From Mariniblastus sp. (GTDB taxonomy: Bacteria > Planctomycetota > Planctomycetia > Pirellulales > Pirellulaceae), in NCBI GenBank assembly GCA_028823415.1, contig JAPKBL010000052.1, positions 1 to 35,010 of the forward strand: 35,010 bases of DNA, given 5' to 3'. Position 1 is the first letter of the stretch; every line of letters starts with the position of its first letter. Shown here in pieces: positions 25,996-33,672 of the stretch. Below the pieces are notes generated by a model. That model did no database searches. It was not told the DNA's origin and was given only the letters and a program-made list of their open reading frames with translations. Made by a program: the position numbers and the translations under genes.

Positions 25996-26442
25996 ATGGC
26001 TAAAGTGAAATCTTGCGGATTTTTGATTTATCGAGATGATCCTAGTCCATCTTTTCTTTTAATGCGACATGCGGATCGCTGGGATCTACCGAAGGGACAT
26101 GTAGATAATGGTGAAACCAATCTCCAGTGTGCGTATCGCGAACTTGACGAGGAGACAGGGATTCAAGCGGAACAGATCTTAGTCGACGAACACTTTAAAT
26201 TTAAAAACAAGTATGTCGTGAAATACGATAGCGACGGCGAAGTTGTCAAGAAAAAGAAATTAATCATTTACCTAGCCAAATTGTTGGAGCCGGTTGAAAT
26301 TAAGCCAACGGAGCATGAAGGATACGAGTGGTTCTCTTGGGCGCCGCCTCATCAAATTCAGAAGAAAACGATCGACCCGCTGTTGCAGTACTTGGCGGAA
26401 TATTGGAGTGAGGTTGGCGAGAGCGTCCGAGGCAGCGTCTGA
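25996..26442 (+). CDS. Nudix hydrolase, Ap4A pyrophosphatase type
   Basis: This 148-residue protein has the full Nudix box GHVDNGETNLQCAYRELDEE with the following TGI, which binds the magnesium ions for diphosphate cleavage. The surrounding pattern (KVKSCGFLIYRDD, WDLPKGHVDNGE, KKKLIIYLAKLL) resembles the bis(5'-nucleosyl)-tetraphosphatase group, which breaks down alarmone-like Ap4A. The Tyr at the usual Ap4A position is not certain from inspection, so the substrate is an inference. It starts at an ATG preceded by GAGGA and reads toward the adenine deaminase gene, 118 bases on. Confidence 0.9.
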   Translation: MAKVKSCGFLIYRDDPSPSFLLMRHADRWDLPKGHVDNGETNLQCAYRELDEETGIQAEQILVDEHFKFKNKYVVKYDSDGEVVKKKKLIIYLAKLLEPVEIKPTEHEGYEWFSWAPPHQIQKKTIDPLLQYLAEYWSEVGESVRGSV

Positions 26443-26560
26443 TTAATTGAGGGCGAGCGAGAACTCACCGCTTCTCGTCACTAAATTTTTTTTTGCGATT
26501 GTTCCGACTCGCGTGAGCGGGGGTGTGGTTGGGCAGTCTTTTTGAAGGTTGGAGACGTCG

Positions 26561-28192
26561 ATGAATTTCACCCTCCAGAGTAATCTCGTCGATGTTCATC
26601 AGAGGCTCGTTTTTCCCGCTGAAATTACGATTGCCCAAGGGAAAATCGAGGGGATTCGACGCATTGAAACCGCCCGGGGTTTTATCCTCCCTGGGTTTGT
26701 CGATTCTCACATTCACATTGAGAGCTCGATGTTGTTGCCGAGCGAATTTGCGCGAGTTGCCGTCATTCACGGTACGGTAGCCACGGTATCTGATCCTCAT
26801 GAAATTGCGAATGTATGCGGGATGGCAGGGATCGAATTGATGCTTCGAAACGCCGCACAAACTGGATTCAAGTTCTGTTTTGGTGCGCCCTCGTGTGTGC
26901 CGGCGACTGGTTTCGAAACTGCCGGTGCCACGCTTGACTCAAAACAGGTTCTTCAGCTATTGGAAGATCCCAGAATTGGTTATCTGAGTGAAGTAATGAA
27001 TTTCCCCGGTGTCCTGAACGGTGACCCTGAGGTGATTGCAAAGATTGAGGCAGCGAAAAAAATGGGCAAGCCGATCGATGGTCACGCGCCAGGTCTTCGC
27101 GGGGACGATGCGGTAAATTACATTCGCGCTGGAATCACGACGGATCATGAGTGCTACTCGAAACCTGAAGCGCTCGAGAAAATAGCCGCGGGGTGCAAAA
27201 TTGCCATTCGGGAAGGTTCGGCTGCCCGCAATTTCGCCGCCTTGCAGAGCCTCATTGATGAGTTTCCTGCAGATTGCATGTTCTGCAGCGACGATAAGCA
27301 TCCCGACGAATTATTGATGGGCCATATTGATCGACTGGTGGCGAGGGCCATTGGCGAGGGGCGGGAATTAATGAACGTCTTGCAAGTGGCGTGTGTAAAT
27401 CCTGTCAATCACTACGGTTTGGACGTTGGGTTATTGCGAGTTGGGGATCCGGCGGACTTCATTCTAGTTGAGGATTTGGTTGGTTTTAAAGTACTTGAAA
27501 CCTATCTAGATGGCGTCCTGGTGGCAAAGGATGGAGATTGCAGGATGCCTGCGGTGGAATCTGAATCAATTAACCGATTTGACGCAGGTCCGATCAAACA
27601 GCCGCAATTGCAAATCAAGGCGGCGTCGGAGAGGATTCGCGTTATCAAGGCGATCGATGGTCAACTGGTTACCCAGTCATCCGTTGAGGATTGTAAAATA
27701 GACCGTGGGTTTGCGGTTTCTGATACCGCCAGAGATATCTTGAAAATAGCGGTCGTCAATCGTTATGCCGACGTCGAACCTGCCCTCGGGTTTGTCTCGG
27801 GGTTTGGCTTAAAGACGGGGGCGTTTGCCTCCTCGGTCGCTCATGATTCCCACAATGTAATCGCGGTTGGCACGAACGATCTAGACTTGCAAGCGGCGAT
27901 TAACGCTGTCATTGAACAGCGAGGAGGTCTGGCTGTGGTGGATGCAGGAGAGCAACTTGTTCTACCCCTCGCGGTGGCAGGTTTAATCTCGATGGAATCA
28001 TGCGAGGCGGTCGCGAGTCGTTACAGCCTGCTCGATCGAAAAGTAAAACAACTGGGCTCACAATTACGCGCCCCATTCATGACGCTTTCCTTTATGGCGT
28101 TGCTTGTCATTCCGTCCCTCAAGATCAGTGATCGAGGGTTATTTGACGGAAGCAATTTTGAGTTTGTTTCGCTGTTTGTTGATCGAGATTGA
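26561..28192 (+). CDS. ade: adenine deaminase
   Basis: This 543-residue metalloenzyme converts adenine to hypoxanthine and ammonia for purine salvage. It belongs to the amidohydrolase superfamily: GFILPGFVDSHIHIESSMLL contains the HxH metal site, TVATVSDPHEIANV the next conserved block, then PIDGHAPGLRGDD, AGITTDHECYSK and FCSDDKHPDELL. The C-terminal part (AHDSHNVIAVGTNDLDL and AVVDAGEQLVLPLAV) is the ade-specific domain that separates this family from other amidohydrolases. The ATG at 26561 has GGAG at a good distance; a TTG at 26549 is in frame upstream but less likely. It is convergent with the RING protein gene. Confidence 0.96.
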   Translation: MNFTLQSNLVDVHQRLVFPAEITIAQGKIEGIRRIETARGFILPGFVDSHIHIESSMLLPSEFARVAVIHGTVATVSDPHEIANVCGMAGIELMLRNAAQTGFKFCFGAPSCVPATGFETAGATLDSKQVLQLLEDPRIGYLSEVMNFPGVLNGDPEVIAKIEAAKKMGKPIDGHAPGLRGDDAVNYIRAGITTDHECYSKPEALEKIAAGCKIAIREGSAARNFAALQSLIDEFPADCMFCSDDKHPDELLMGHIDRLVARAIGEGRELMNVLQVACVNPVNHYGLDVGLLRVGDPADFILVEDLVGFKVLETYLDGVLVAKDGDCRMPAVESESINRFDAGPIKQPQLQIKAASERIRVIKAIDGQLVTQSSVEDCKIDRGFAVSDTARDILKIAVVNRYADVEPALGFVSGFGLKTGAFASSVAHDSHNVIAVGTNDLDLQAAINAVIEQRGGLAVVDAGEQLVLPLAVAGLISMESCEAVASRYSLLDRKVKQLGSQLRAPFMTLSFMALLVIPSLKISDRGLFDGSNFEFVSLFVDRD

Positions 28193-28256
28193 GTCGGTGG
28201 AATGCTGCAAGGGACGTTTTTGTTCTGTCTCTATCATCCAATAAATTCAGATTAGT

Positions 28257-29012
28257 TTAGACTTCGACGGTCTCAAGATATGAGGTCCCGTGGCAGGCAA
28301 ACGTCGCGCATCGCCGATTGTACTCCCAGCAGTCTCGGCAATGAGGTGTTTTGCATTTTGCACACATAACCATTTGTTCAACGATCTGCTCACTGCAGAT
28401 TGGGCAGGTGACCGACTCGAGAATGGTGGCGTTGTCTTCGTTCAAAAAATCAATTCCATCAGTTGAAATCAGCATCAGCTGATCGAATAAATCGAGTGAA
28501 TAACGGATGAACTGGTCCAGCGGCAGTAGATCTTTCAGGAAACCGGGTTTCTGGATGATCAACTTTCCTCGTTTGATCGTGATGTTTAGTTCGTGAGGGT
28601 GAGACACTCGTAAAAGTCGAATCAGGAGACCCTGTACATTGTAATTGACGGCTTTTTTCGCTTGTTCGGACTGATTGCTTCGGACGGAGAATTTGGAGTT
28701 GAAAGGCAGATTTTTGAATTCAAAGGGATCAATTTTTTGGGTGCCTCGCTCTTTTTTCGCGTTAAATCGTGTCGTGATTTGAAGCTTGAGATTTGGGTCT
28801 GGCCAGAAAAGTGACAACTCCGTGAGTTTGCCGGTTTTGAAAAGGGAAGACGTTCGGTTCTGCAGGAAGCAATTCGTTCGCCCGTAGTAAAATGCGAGAG
28901 TCGGTTTTACAAACCCCCATCCGTACGTTGCCCCTCCCTTCTTGCTTTTGCCGACAAAGTGATTTTCAAGTTGGGAGTAGACGCGATTCCATTTCCCAAA
29001 TTGTTTCAACAT
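28257..29012 (-). CDS. RING-like zinc finger protein, candidate ubiquitin-like ligase (E3)
   Basis: This 251-residue soluble protein is the last gene of the ubiquitin-like operon. The C-terminal zinc finger (203-240) has the pattern C203-x2-C206-x10-C217-x2-C220-x3-H224-C225-x2-C228-x6-C235-x4-C240, within TCPICSEQIVEQMVMCAKC and TPHCRDCWEYNRRCATFAC. This resembles the prokaryotic RING finger family (Prok-RING_1) as I remember it: a CPxC entry and a PHxxDCW helix. The N-terminal 200 residues are beta-rich and include a helical part at about 165-190; I do not recognise the domain. In eukaryotes RING fingers hold the E2 and target together, so by position and fold this protein is a candidate E3. 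Recruitment could instead be of the membrane JAMM. Biochemical activity is an inference. Confidence 0.75.
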   Translation of the reverse strand: MLKQFGKWNRVYSQLENHFVGKSKKGGATYGWGFVKPTLAFYYGRTNCFLQNRTSSLFKTGKLTELSLFWPDPNLKLQITTRFNAKKERGTQKIDPFEFKNLPFNSKFSVRSNQSEQAKKAVNYNVQGLLIRLLRVSHPHELNITIKRGKLIIQKPGFLKDLLPLDQFIRYSLDLFDQLMLISTDGIDFLNEDNATILESVTCPICSEQIVEQMVMCAKCKTPHCRDCWEYNRRCATFACHGTSYLETVEV

Positions 29013-29082
29013 TGGCTTTTCTTTCTCAGAGCGTTCAGTGGGCAGAGGGTGAAGTGGGTCTAATTCGAGGTGGTGAAGTCAA

Positions 29083-30567
29083 TTAGGATCTCCATTCTTC
29101 GTCGGCCTGTTCTCCATGAGTCTTCTCTCGACGGCCAACAAAAAACATTTCGCCAGCTTTCGAGGGCGTGGTCTCGGTTTTGGTTTGCGTTTCTGGAGAC
29201 GACCGAGTTGAGTCCGTTGAGTTTTTTAGACTGGAAAGCTGGGGCGAGGAAGCCAACACGCCAGGTTCCTTTTTTCGGCCTGCTTGATTCCAAAAGAACC
29301 CTGTCGCAAGCATCGTGAGACCGATCCCGCCAAAGATGGCCCAATACCACTGGCTGGGAGTCTGATTTATTATCTCCATCAATGAAACAGAATTCTTCGA
29401 TTCACTGTTTGGGTCTAATGACTGTTGAAAATTTCTTTCTAATTCCTCTTCTGCTTTCTTATGCGATTTTAACGTTTCCCTTAATTTTTGAGCGTGCGAC
29501 TGTTGCTGTTGGTCGAGGGCGATTTGGGAGGCTGAATTTTTACTGATTAAGTTTTCAATCAACACCTGTTGGTTTTGATAACTCGATTGGAGTTGGTCTA
29601 GGGAGATTTGAAGTTCGGCGTACCGGTCGACAAGTTGAGGGTAACCGGTTTCATGGGACACGATCGCCGTGAGAATCTCTCGGTATGCATTTTCCTTGGC
29701 AGAAAGTTGTGCGTCGGCGTTGGTTAGAGAATTGTCGACCACCGTATCGGTCACGCTTAATTGGTCGACATTGCTGGTGTGATTATCACTCCAATGGGTG
29801 TAGGCGAATAAGCAGACGAAGATGAGTTGCATCAATAGAATTCCGACGATGGAGATTTCTGAAATCGTCCTGCGGTTTTCCATCATCACGATTGGAGGTG
29901 AATCCGTGCTTTGGAGTGAGTATCGAGGATCTTGATTCACGACGGGCTCCTTGTTGTAGAAATTTGCATATTGATCTAATTCCGCATGTCTTAAACGGTT
30001 CGTGGTTAAAATGAACCCTCTCGTTTGACGTTTTTTTGGAGGGGAATCCTCGGTCCAATGGAACCAACCTCTTTCCTGTTTGCAGGGATCGATCACCAAC
30101 GCCACATCGAGTGGTCGATTGAAAAAATTGTTGCAGATAAAAAGATCCATTCCCGATAAGAACACCCCCCAGTCAGGATGTGTGTGATACCAGCCCACCA
30201 TTTCTAAATCGGGCCGAAATCCTTCTCGTTGCCGCGTGATTTCGCGCCATGTCTCGTGGGTAAATTTGAATGTGCCTTTGGTGGCTTCAAAATGGGTAGC
30301 TCTCAAACTGTCTGAGATAATGACAAATGGCTTGCCATCGCGATCGATAAACTGCCTGCCCAGTAATACTCCGCCTAATTCGACATCCGTATTGCTTAAC
30401 GCGTGAGATTCCATATCACGCTGGACATCGAGGTCAACGAAAATGGCTAAGTCATCCGAGGCGGTTTGGCCAATTATTTTCGTTGCAAAGTGGGCATCCA
30501 GGTCGGGACGAAGCGACGTTTTGGGCTTGGTCAGCGCCAGTTCACCTAGTTGAATTTCTTCATTCAT
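29083..30567 (-). CDS. membrane-anchored JAMM (JAB/MPN) deubiquitinase-like metalloprotease
   Basis: This 494-residue protein begins with a JAB domain (about 40-190). The catalytic Glu is E63 in DVELGGVLLG, and the zinc motif H128-x-H130-x7-S138-x2-D141 (WYHTHPDWGVFLSGMDLF) is complete, so isopeptidase activity is expected. It then has a membrane segment (about 236-257, SEISIVGILLMQLIFVCLFA), a long Gln/Ser-rich coiled coil (about 285-380) and a second membrane segment (about 407-426, WYWAIFGGIGLTMLATGFFW). A charged, Ser/Thr-rich tail (430-494) follows. With both ends in the cytoplasm, the JAB domain would lie at the membrane's inner face and the coiled coil outside it. It starts two bases after the E1 gene ends, so translation is coupled. 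It may remove the modifier from membrane proteins or process its precursor. Confidence 0.93.
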   Translation of the reverse strand: MNEEIQLGELALTKPKTSLRPDLDAHFATKIIGQTASDDLAIFVDLDVQRDMESHALSNTDVELGGVLLGRQFIDRDGKPFVIISDSLRATHFEATKGTFKFTHETWREITRQREGFRPDLEMVGWYHTHPDWGVFLSGMDLFICNNFFNRPLDVALVIDPCKQERGWFHWTEDSPPKKRQTRGFILTTNRLRHAELDQYANFYNKEPVVNQDPRYSLQSTDSPPIVMMENRRTISEISIVGILLMQLIFVCLFAYTHWSDNHTSNVDQLSVTDTVVDNSLTNADAQLSAKENAYREILTAIVSHETGYPQLVDRYAELQISLDQLQSSYQNQQVLIENLISKNSASQIALDQQQQSHAQKLRETLKSHKKAEEELERNFQQSLDPNSESKNSVSLMEIINQTPSQWYWAIFGGIGLTMLATGFFWNQAGRKKEPGVLASSPQLSSLKNSTDSTRSSPETQTKTETTPSKAGEMFFVGRREKTHGEQADEEWRS

Positions 30568-30569
30568 GG

Positions 30570-31871
30570 CTATCGTTGGTTGGGCTGAAATTCAGCGGCA
30601 GTGGATTGGACGCGATCGGAATGTTTATTTTCTGATGCGGTGGCGTGACCGGAGAATTGAGGCGAGTCGTTTTGCAATTTAATAAAGAGTGTTTCCTGTC
30701 CGTCTGAGACTTTTAGAATGTCGTATTCCGGGATGCCCAGTTCAAACAGAGTGTTCTCGGCGAGTTCGGAATCGCATTCAATTTCGCTGGTCGTAAACGG
30801 GTGGCACACTTCCCCGCACGCATGGCAAAATCCTTGATCAGCAGTCACTCTGCTCAGAGGGGTTCGCTCCTGTCGATCGATGCCACAGGTTCGGCAATTG
30901 AGCGAAATTAAGAAATCTCGATCCAACAAGATTCGCCAAGTGTTATCGGATGAGGTTTGACTGGCTCTTTGTTTTTTCAACTGAAGAAATAGTTCGTCTG
31001 CAGTCGCAGTTTTTGCCATCAATGGCAGATCAATAATTTCGTCGTATGTCTCGTGAGACAAGCAGTTAGGTCGTCTCGGATACCGAGTTTGATAAAAATT
31101 GTTTGACAGCCCATTAAAGACGAGGGCCGATCCTTCAGCGGATGGCAATTGGTGTAGTAGTTTCAGTGCTTCCTGGACTTGGAGTCCTCCGATAATCGAA
31201 GCGATCGTCGGCGCGGTTGGGACCTTGCCCTGTTGAATGTCTTCTTTACGAAGCAGTGGGCAACTGTACCGCAGAGAAATCAGGCGGTAATCATTTTCGG
31301 TCATTGCGCACTCGTAGCACGCGCCCAAAGGAGGGCAGAACACTTTGGCAACCCCGTTGATTTCCTGAATGCCTCCGTCAATCCATGGGCGATTTGTTTT
31401 CCAGCACATTCGATTAATCCACAGCCGCGCCTCTCGATTGTCGACACAGCAGATGACAAGATTCATGTCTGCTACAAAGCCGAGTCCAACGTCGGTCAGG
31501 ACATTTCCAGCGATCGGGTTGATGCGGCAGTCCGGGTTCAGGTCGCGAGCCATTTCGGCTGCTACCAGCGCTTTGGCTTGCCCTTCGTGAGATGCACGGA
31601 AAAGAACGGAACGTGAGAGATTGGATTCCTGAACCTCGTCGAAATCGATGATGTTAATTTCGCCAATACCCATCAGTGCAAGGTTCTTGATGACTTCGTT
31701 TCCCAAGGCACCCGCACCCACTACTAGAATTCGAGCCGCAGCGATTTTTTCCTGCTCCCACCAGGCAATCAACTTCAGCCGGGAATATCGATCCGAATCG
31801 TCGATCACCATCGGACTCTCGGAGTTAGATTCGGAATTCGATCGATTCGCCATGTTGTGTTGCTTTATCAT
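30570..31871 (-). CDS. E1-like ThiF-family activating enzyme with extra C-terminal zinc ribbon
   Basis: This 433-residue protein activates the modifier by C-terminal adenylation. The N-terminal E1 domain has RYSRLKLIAWWEQEKI, the nucleotide loop VVGAGALGNEV (G52-N58), the acidic IIDFDEVQESNLSRSV (D76, N84, R87) and the helix-bound CYEC (C185, C188). A probable catalytic Cys204 lies in LRYSCPLLRKED, before PTAPTIASIIGGLQVQEALK. The zinc site seems completed by C270-x2-H273 (RRPNCLSHE), an unusual substitution for the usual CxxC. A C-terminal extension (from about 285) carries another cysteine set (C326-x2-C329 and C349-x2-C352, with C356). It lies between the E2 and JAMM genes. The ATG at 31853 is an alternative start. 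Confidence 0.93.
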   Translation of the reverse strand: MIKQHNMANRSNSESNSESPMVIDDSDRYSRLKLIAWWEQEKIAAARILVVGAGALGNEVIKNLALMGIGEINIIDFDEVQESNLSRSVLFRASHEGQAKALVAAEMARDLNPDCRINPIAGNVLTDVGLGFVADMNLVICCVDNREARLWINRMCWKTNRPWIDGGIQEINGVAKVFCPPLGACYECAMTENDYRLISLRYSCPLLRKEDIQQGKVPTAPTIASIIGGLQVQEALKLLHQLPSAEGSALVFNGLSNNFYQTRYPRRPNCLSHETYDEIIDLPLMAKTATADELFLQLKKQRASQTSSDNTWRILLDRDFLISLNCRTCGIDRQERTPLSRVTADQGFCHACGEVCHPFTTSEIECDSELAENTLFELGIPEYDILKVSDGQETLFIKLQNDSPQFSGHATASENKHSDRVQSTAAEFQPNQR

Positions 31872-31923
31872 TGTGGGAGGAAGAAGTCCTGGTTTCTGCC
31901 ATGAGCGTATCTAGATTTCAATA

Positions 31924-32595
31924 TTAATCATCGAGGAACATGATTTCTGCCGCACGGCGGGGGGGAGCGATTGCTACCGTGGCGTCGATGATTTCGATTC
32001 CAGATTCTAAGATTTCGATTCCATCATCGGTGATCTCCACGACCCGCATCTGATCCAGACGCTTGGAATGGGGCGAAAAATTTGGTTTGCGAGGGAGTGT
32101 TTTCCCAATCAAATCTCGGATGGGGCGTCTGTCGATCGGAAATCTATTTTGAGGTTGTGATCTCGCCCAGTGTGCCGCTTCGCGATTGTAAGGACTTTCG
32201 GTGTCAAAGTTCTTATAGCGAATCATATCCCAGAGCATCGTGCACATTTCACATAGCGTTAAGCTGGGAACCCAATGCGATCCATAACCGCCGAGGCAAA
32301 CCACGCCGTTGTTCGATATGTTGGGATGAAAGATTTTCGATTCCCAAAGCAGTCCAGGTGCTAAACGCGGATAGGCGGAGCCTAAGTCAACTCTCACGAC
32401 GTGATTCGAAGTTACATTAATTCCAGAAAAGGATGATTTTTTTAACCCGGGGCCACGAAACGTCAGGCGGTACTTTGTGGGTAGCGACCGAGCGGATCCG
32501 ATGGTGTCAAATGAGAAAATAGAACTCTCATTCTGGAGTTGTTGAAGCGATTCAAAATCGGATTGAAGGCGTCGGTCGCGAGGAGATTTTCTCAT
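31924..32595 (-). CDS. E2-like ubiquitin-conjugating enzyme
   Basis: This 223-residue protein has a UBC fold closer to eukaryotic E2s than most bacterial ones. Within the sequence YPRLAPGLLWESKIFHPNIS the HPN motif lies at residues 90-92, and the catalytic Cys is C100 in GVVCLGG. The downstream WVPSLTLCEMCTMLWDMI and TESPYNREAAHWARSQ correspond to the conserved Trp and PxN-AA elements. It receives the activated modifier from E1. The N-terminal 20 residues are charged. The last 60 residues (about 165-223) form an extension with repeated Ile/Glu runs (DDGIEILESGIEIIDATVAI) that I do not recognise. It lies between the modifier and E1 genes. No ribosome site is visible. Confidence 0.93.
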   Translation of the reverse strand: MRKSPRDRRLQSDFESLQQLQNESSIFSFDTIGSARSLPTKYRLTFRGPGLKKSSFSGINVTSNHVVRVDLGSAYPRLAPGLLWESKIFHPNISNNGVVCLGGYGSHWVPSLTLCEMCTMLWDMIRYKNFDTESPYNREAAHWARSQPQNRFPIDRRPIRDLIGKTLPRKPNFSPHSKRLDQMRVVEITDDGIEILESGIEIIDATVAIAPPRRAAEIMFLDD

Positions 32596-32606
32596 GGAAT
32601 TTTTTC

Positions 32607-32633
32607 ACAGAAATCACAGAAATCATAGAAAGC
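32607..32633. repeat. 9-bp tandem repeat between modifier and E2 genes
   Basis: The unit acagaaatc occurs twice (32607-32615 and 32616-32624), followed by a diverged copy (32625-32633). It lies in the 56-base gap upstream of the E2 gene, at the place of its ribosome site, where no Shine-Dalgarno sequence is seen. Confidence 0.5.
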
Positions 32634-32651
32634 TGATCAACCGGAGATGAT

Positions 32652-32939
32652 TTACCCGGCAACAATCTCCGGATAAATGATGAGGTGATCCCCCGTCGAT
32701 ACATTGGCGTTGACGAGAGTTTCACTTTCGTGGAGCCGACGCCCTCCTTCTTTATGATCCAGGCTGTAACTCATGGGTTGGCCATCTGGTCCGATGGTCG
32801 GTAAGTTCATTTTCGTGATGATGTTTGGGAGGATACGCTGGATCGTGATGGATTCAGAAACAATCGCTTCCACGCTTTTGGAACCGGTTTGATCCAAAAA
32901 CGTTACCTGCGTCCCCTGTTTTTCCGAGGTTTGCGTCAT
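32652..32939 (-). CDS. ubiquitin-like modifier (YukD-like beta-grasp) ending in Ala-Gly
   Basis: This 95-residue protein is the proposed modifier of the operon. It has the beta-grasp layout: QVTFLDQTGSKSVEAIVS (two strands), a helix (ITIQRILPNIITKMNL), SYSLDHKEGGRRLHESETLV and GDHLIIYPEIVAG. This resembles YukD/EsaB and ubiquitin. The chain ends directly in Ala-Gly, so the C-terminal glycine is available for adenylation by the E1 without processing. Possible lysines for chain growth are K7, K21, K43 and K63. The ATG at 32939 has AAGGAA eight bases upstream; the frame is open to 33149, but the extra residues lie in the promoter region. It is the first gene of the operon and starts 56 bases before the E2 gene. 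Confidence 0.85.
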   Translation of the reverse strand: MTQTSEKQGTQVTFLDQTGSKSVEAIVSESITIQRILPNIITKMNLPTIGPDGQPMSYSLDHKEGGRRLHESETLVNANVSTGDHLIIYPEIVAG

Positions 32940-33071
32940 TTCCTTGGGTACCTTCCTTTTTGAGTTCAGATCGCAAGGTGAAAATATTTTTCTACCAAGC
33001 CATGAGGTTGATGCGCACGAAGCGAACACACGTTTTTCGACGGACCTTCGGTTATCTTGGCTAAAAATAAG

Positions 33072-33104
33072 AAAAAAAAGCGATCCCTTGGAGATGTTTC
33101 GCTT
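33072..33104 (-). terminator. probable intrinsic terminator after the GNAT gene
   Basis: On the minus strand AAGCGA (33099-33104) pairs with TCGCTT (33078-33083) across a 15-base loop, followed by a run of T's (33072-33079). It lies between the acetyltransferase gene and the modifier gene, so the ubiquitin-like operon probably starts from its own promoter in 32940-33071. The short stem makes it a moderate terminator. Confidence 0.6.
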
Positions 33105-33111
33105 GGCGGTA

Positions 33112-33672
33112 TCAATCACGGGGTGGTTTGTCTCGAAAGTCATGGGCAAGTATGCCGTAGATCTTCACGTCCTCAAATTGATCCCACTTGCGGATATGCC
33201 GTTTTCGGGTGCCTTCGAGTGTCATGCCAATTTTCTCTAGAACTCTCCCTGAAGCTGGATTTCTCGAGAAATGTTGAGAGGTGATCCGCTCAAAGCCGAG
33301 TTTTGCGAAACCAAAGTTAACGGCTCGGTGGGCCGCCTCGGTAGCGAATCCCTGATTCCAGAACCTTCGTCCAATCCAATAGCTCAATTCGGCCCGATGG
33401 TGGCGCTTATTGGCATTCAATTCCACGGTTCCCATCAATCCCCCGCCGTTTTTGGGGCAAATGGCAAGCACGTAGGCGTCACCCACCTTCCAGCGATCCC
33501 GATTTCGATCAATCCACTGGGAGGCATCGCCCGCTGGATAGGGGAAATCGATGGATTCGGTGTTGGAGGCAAGTTCTCGGTCATTCAATAGCTGGTCGAT
33601 CGTCCCCGCATCTTCAACCAGGAGTGGTCGCAATAGGAGTCGCTCTGTTTCTAGAGTGAAGGAAGGGAGCAT
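33112..33672 (-). CDS. GNAT family N-acetyltransferase (RimJ/RimL type)
   Basis: This 186-residue acetyltransferase resembles the RimJ/RimL group that modifies protein N-termini, including ribosomal proteins, and some antibiotics. It starts with FTLETERLLLRPLLVEDA, followed by the acetyl-CoA motif WNQGFATEAAHRAVNFGF and NPASGRVLEKIGMTLEG, the family's signature. The specific substrate cannot be read from sequence. It lies upstream of the ubiquitin-like operon on the same strand, but a terminator-like hairpin separates them, so it is probably an independent gene. Confidence 0.9.
   Translation of the reverse strand: MLPSFTLETERLLLRPLLVEDAGTIDQLLNDRELASNTESIDFPYPAGDASQWIDRNRDRWKVGDAYVLAICPKNGGGLMGTVELNANKRHHRAELSYWIGRRFWNQGFATEAAHRAVNFGFAKLGFERITSQHFSRNPASGRVLEKIGMTLEGTRKRHIRKWDQFEDVKIYGILAHDFRDKPPRD

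Noticed and set aside
26465..26860. Minus-strand open frame overlapping the start of the adenine deaminase gene
   Set aside because: Adenine deaminase is certain in the plus strand and this frame has no recognisable protein features.
28193..28256. Terminator between the convergent adenine deaminase and RING-like genes
   Set aside because: I found no stable inverted repeat with a T-run in this 64-base gap.
32940..33149. N-terminal extension of the modifier gene up to 33149
   Set aside because: The extension overlaps the end of the acetyltransferase gene and the terminator, has no relation to the beta-grasp fold, and the ATG at 32939 has a good ribosome site.
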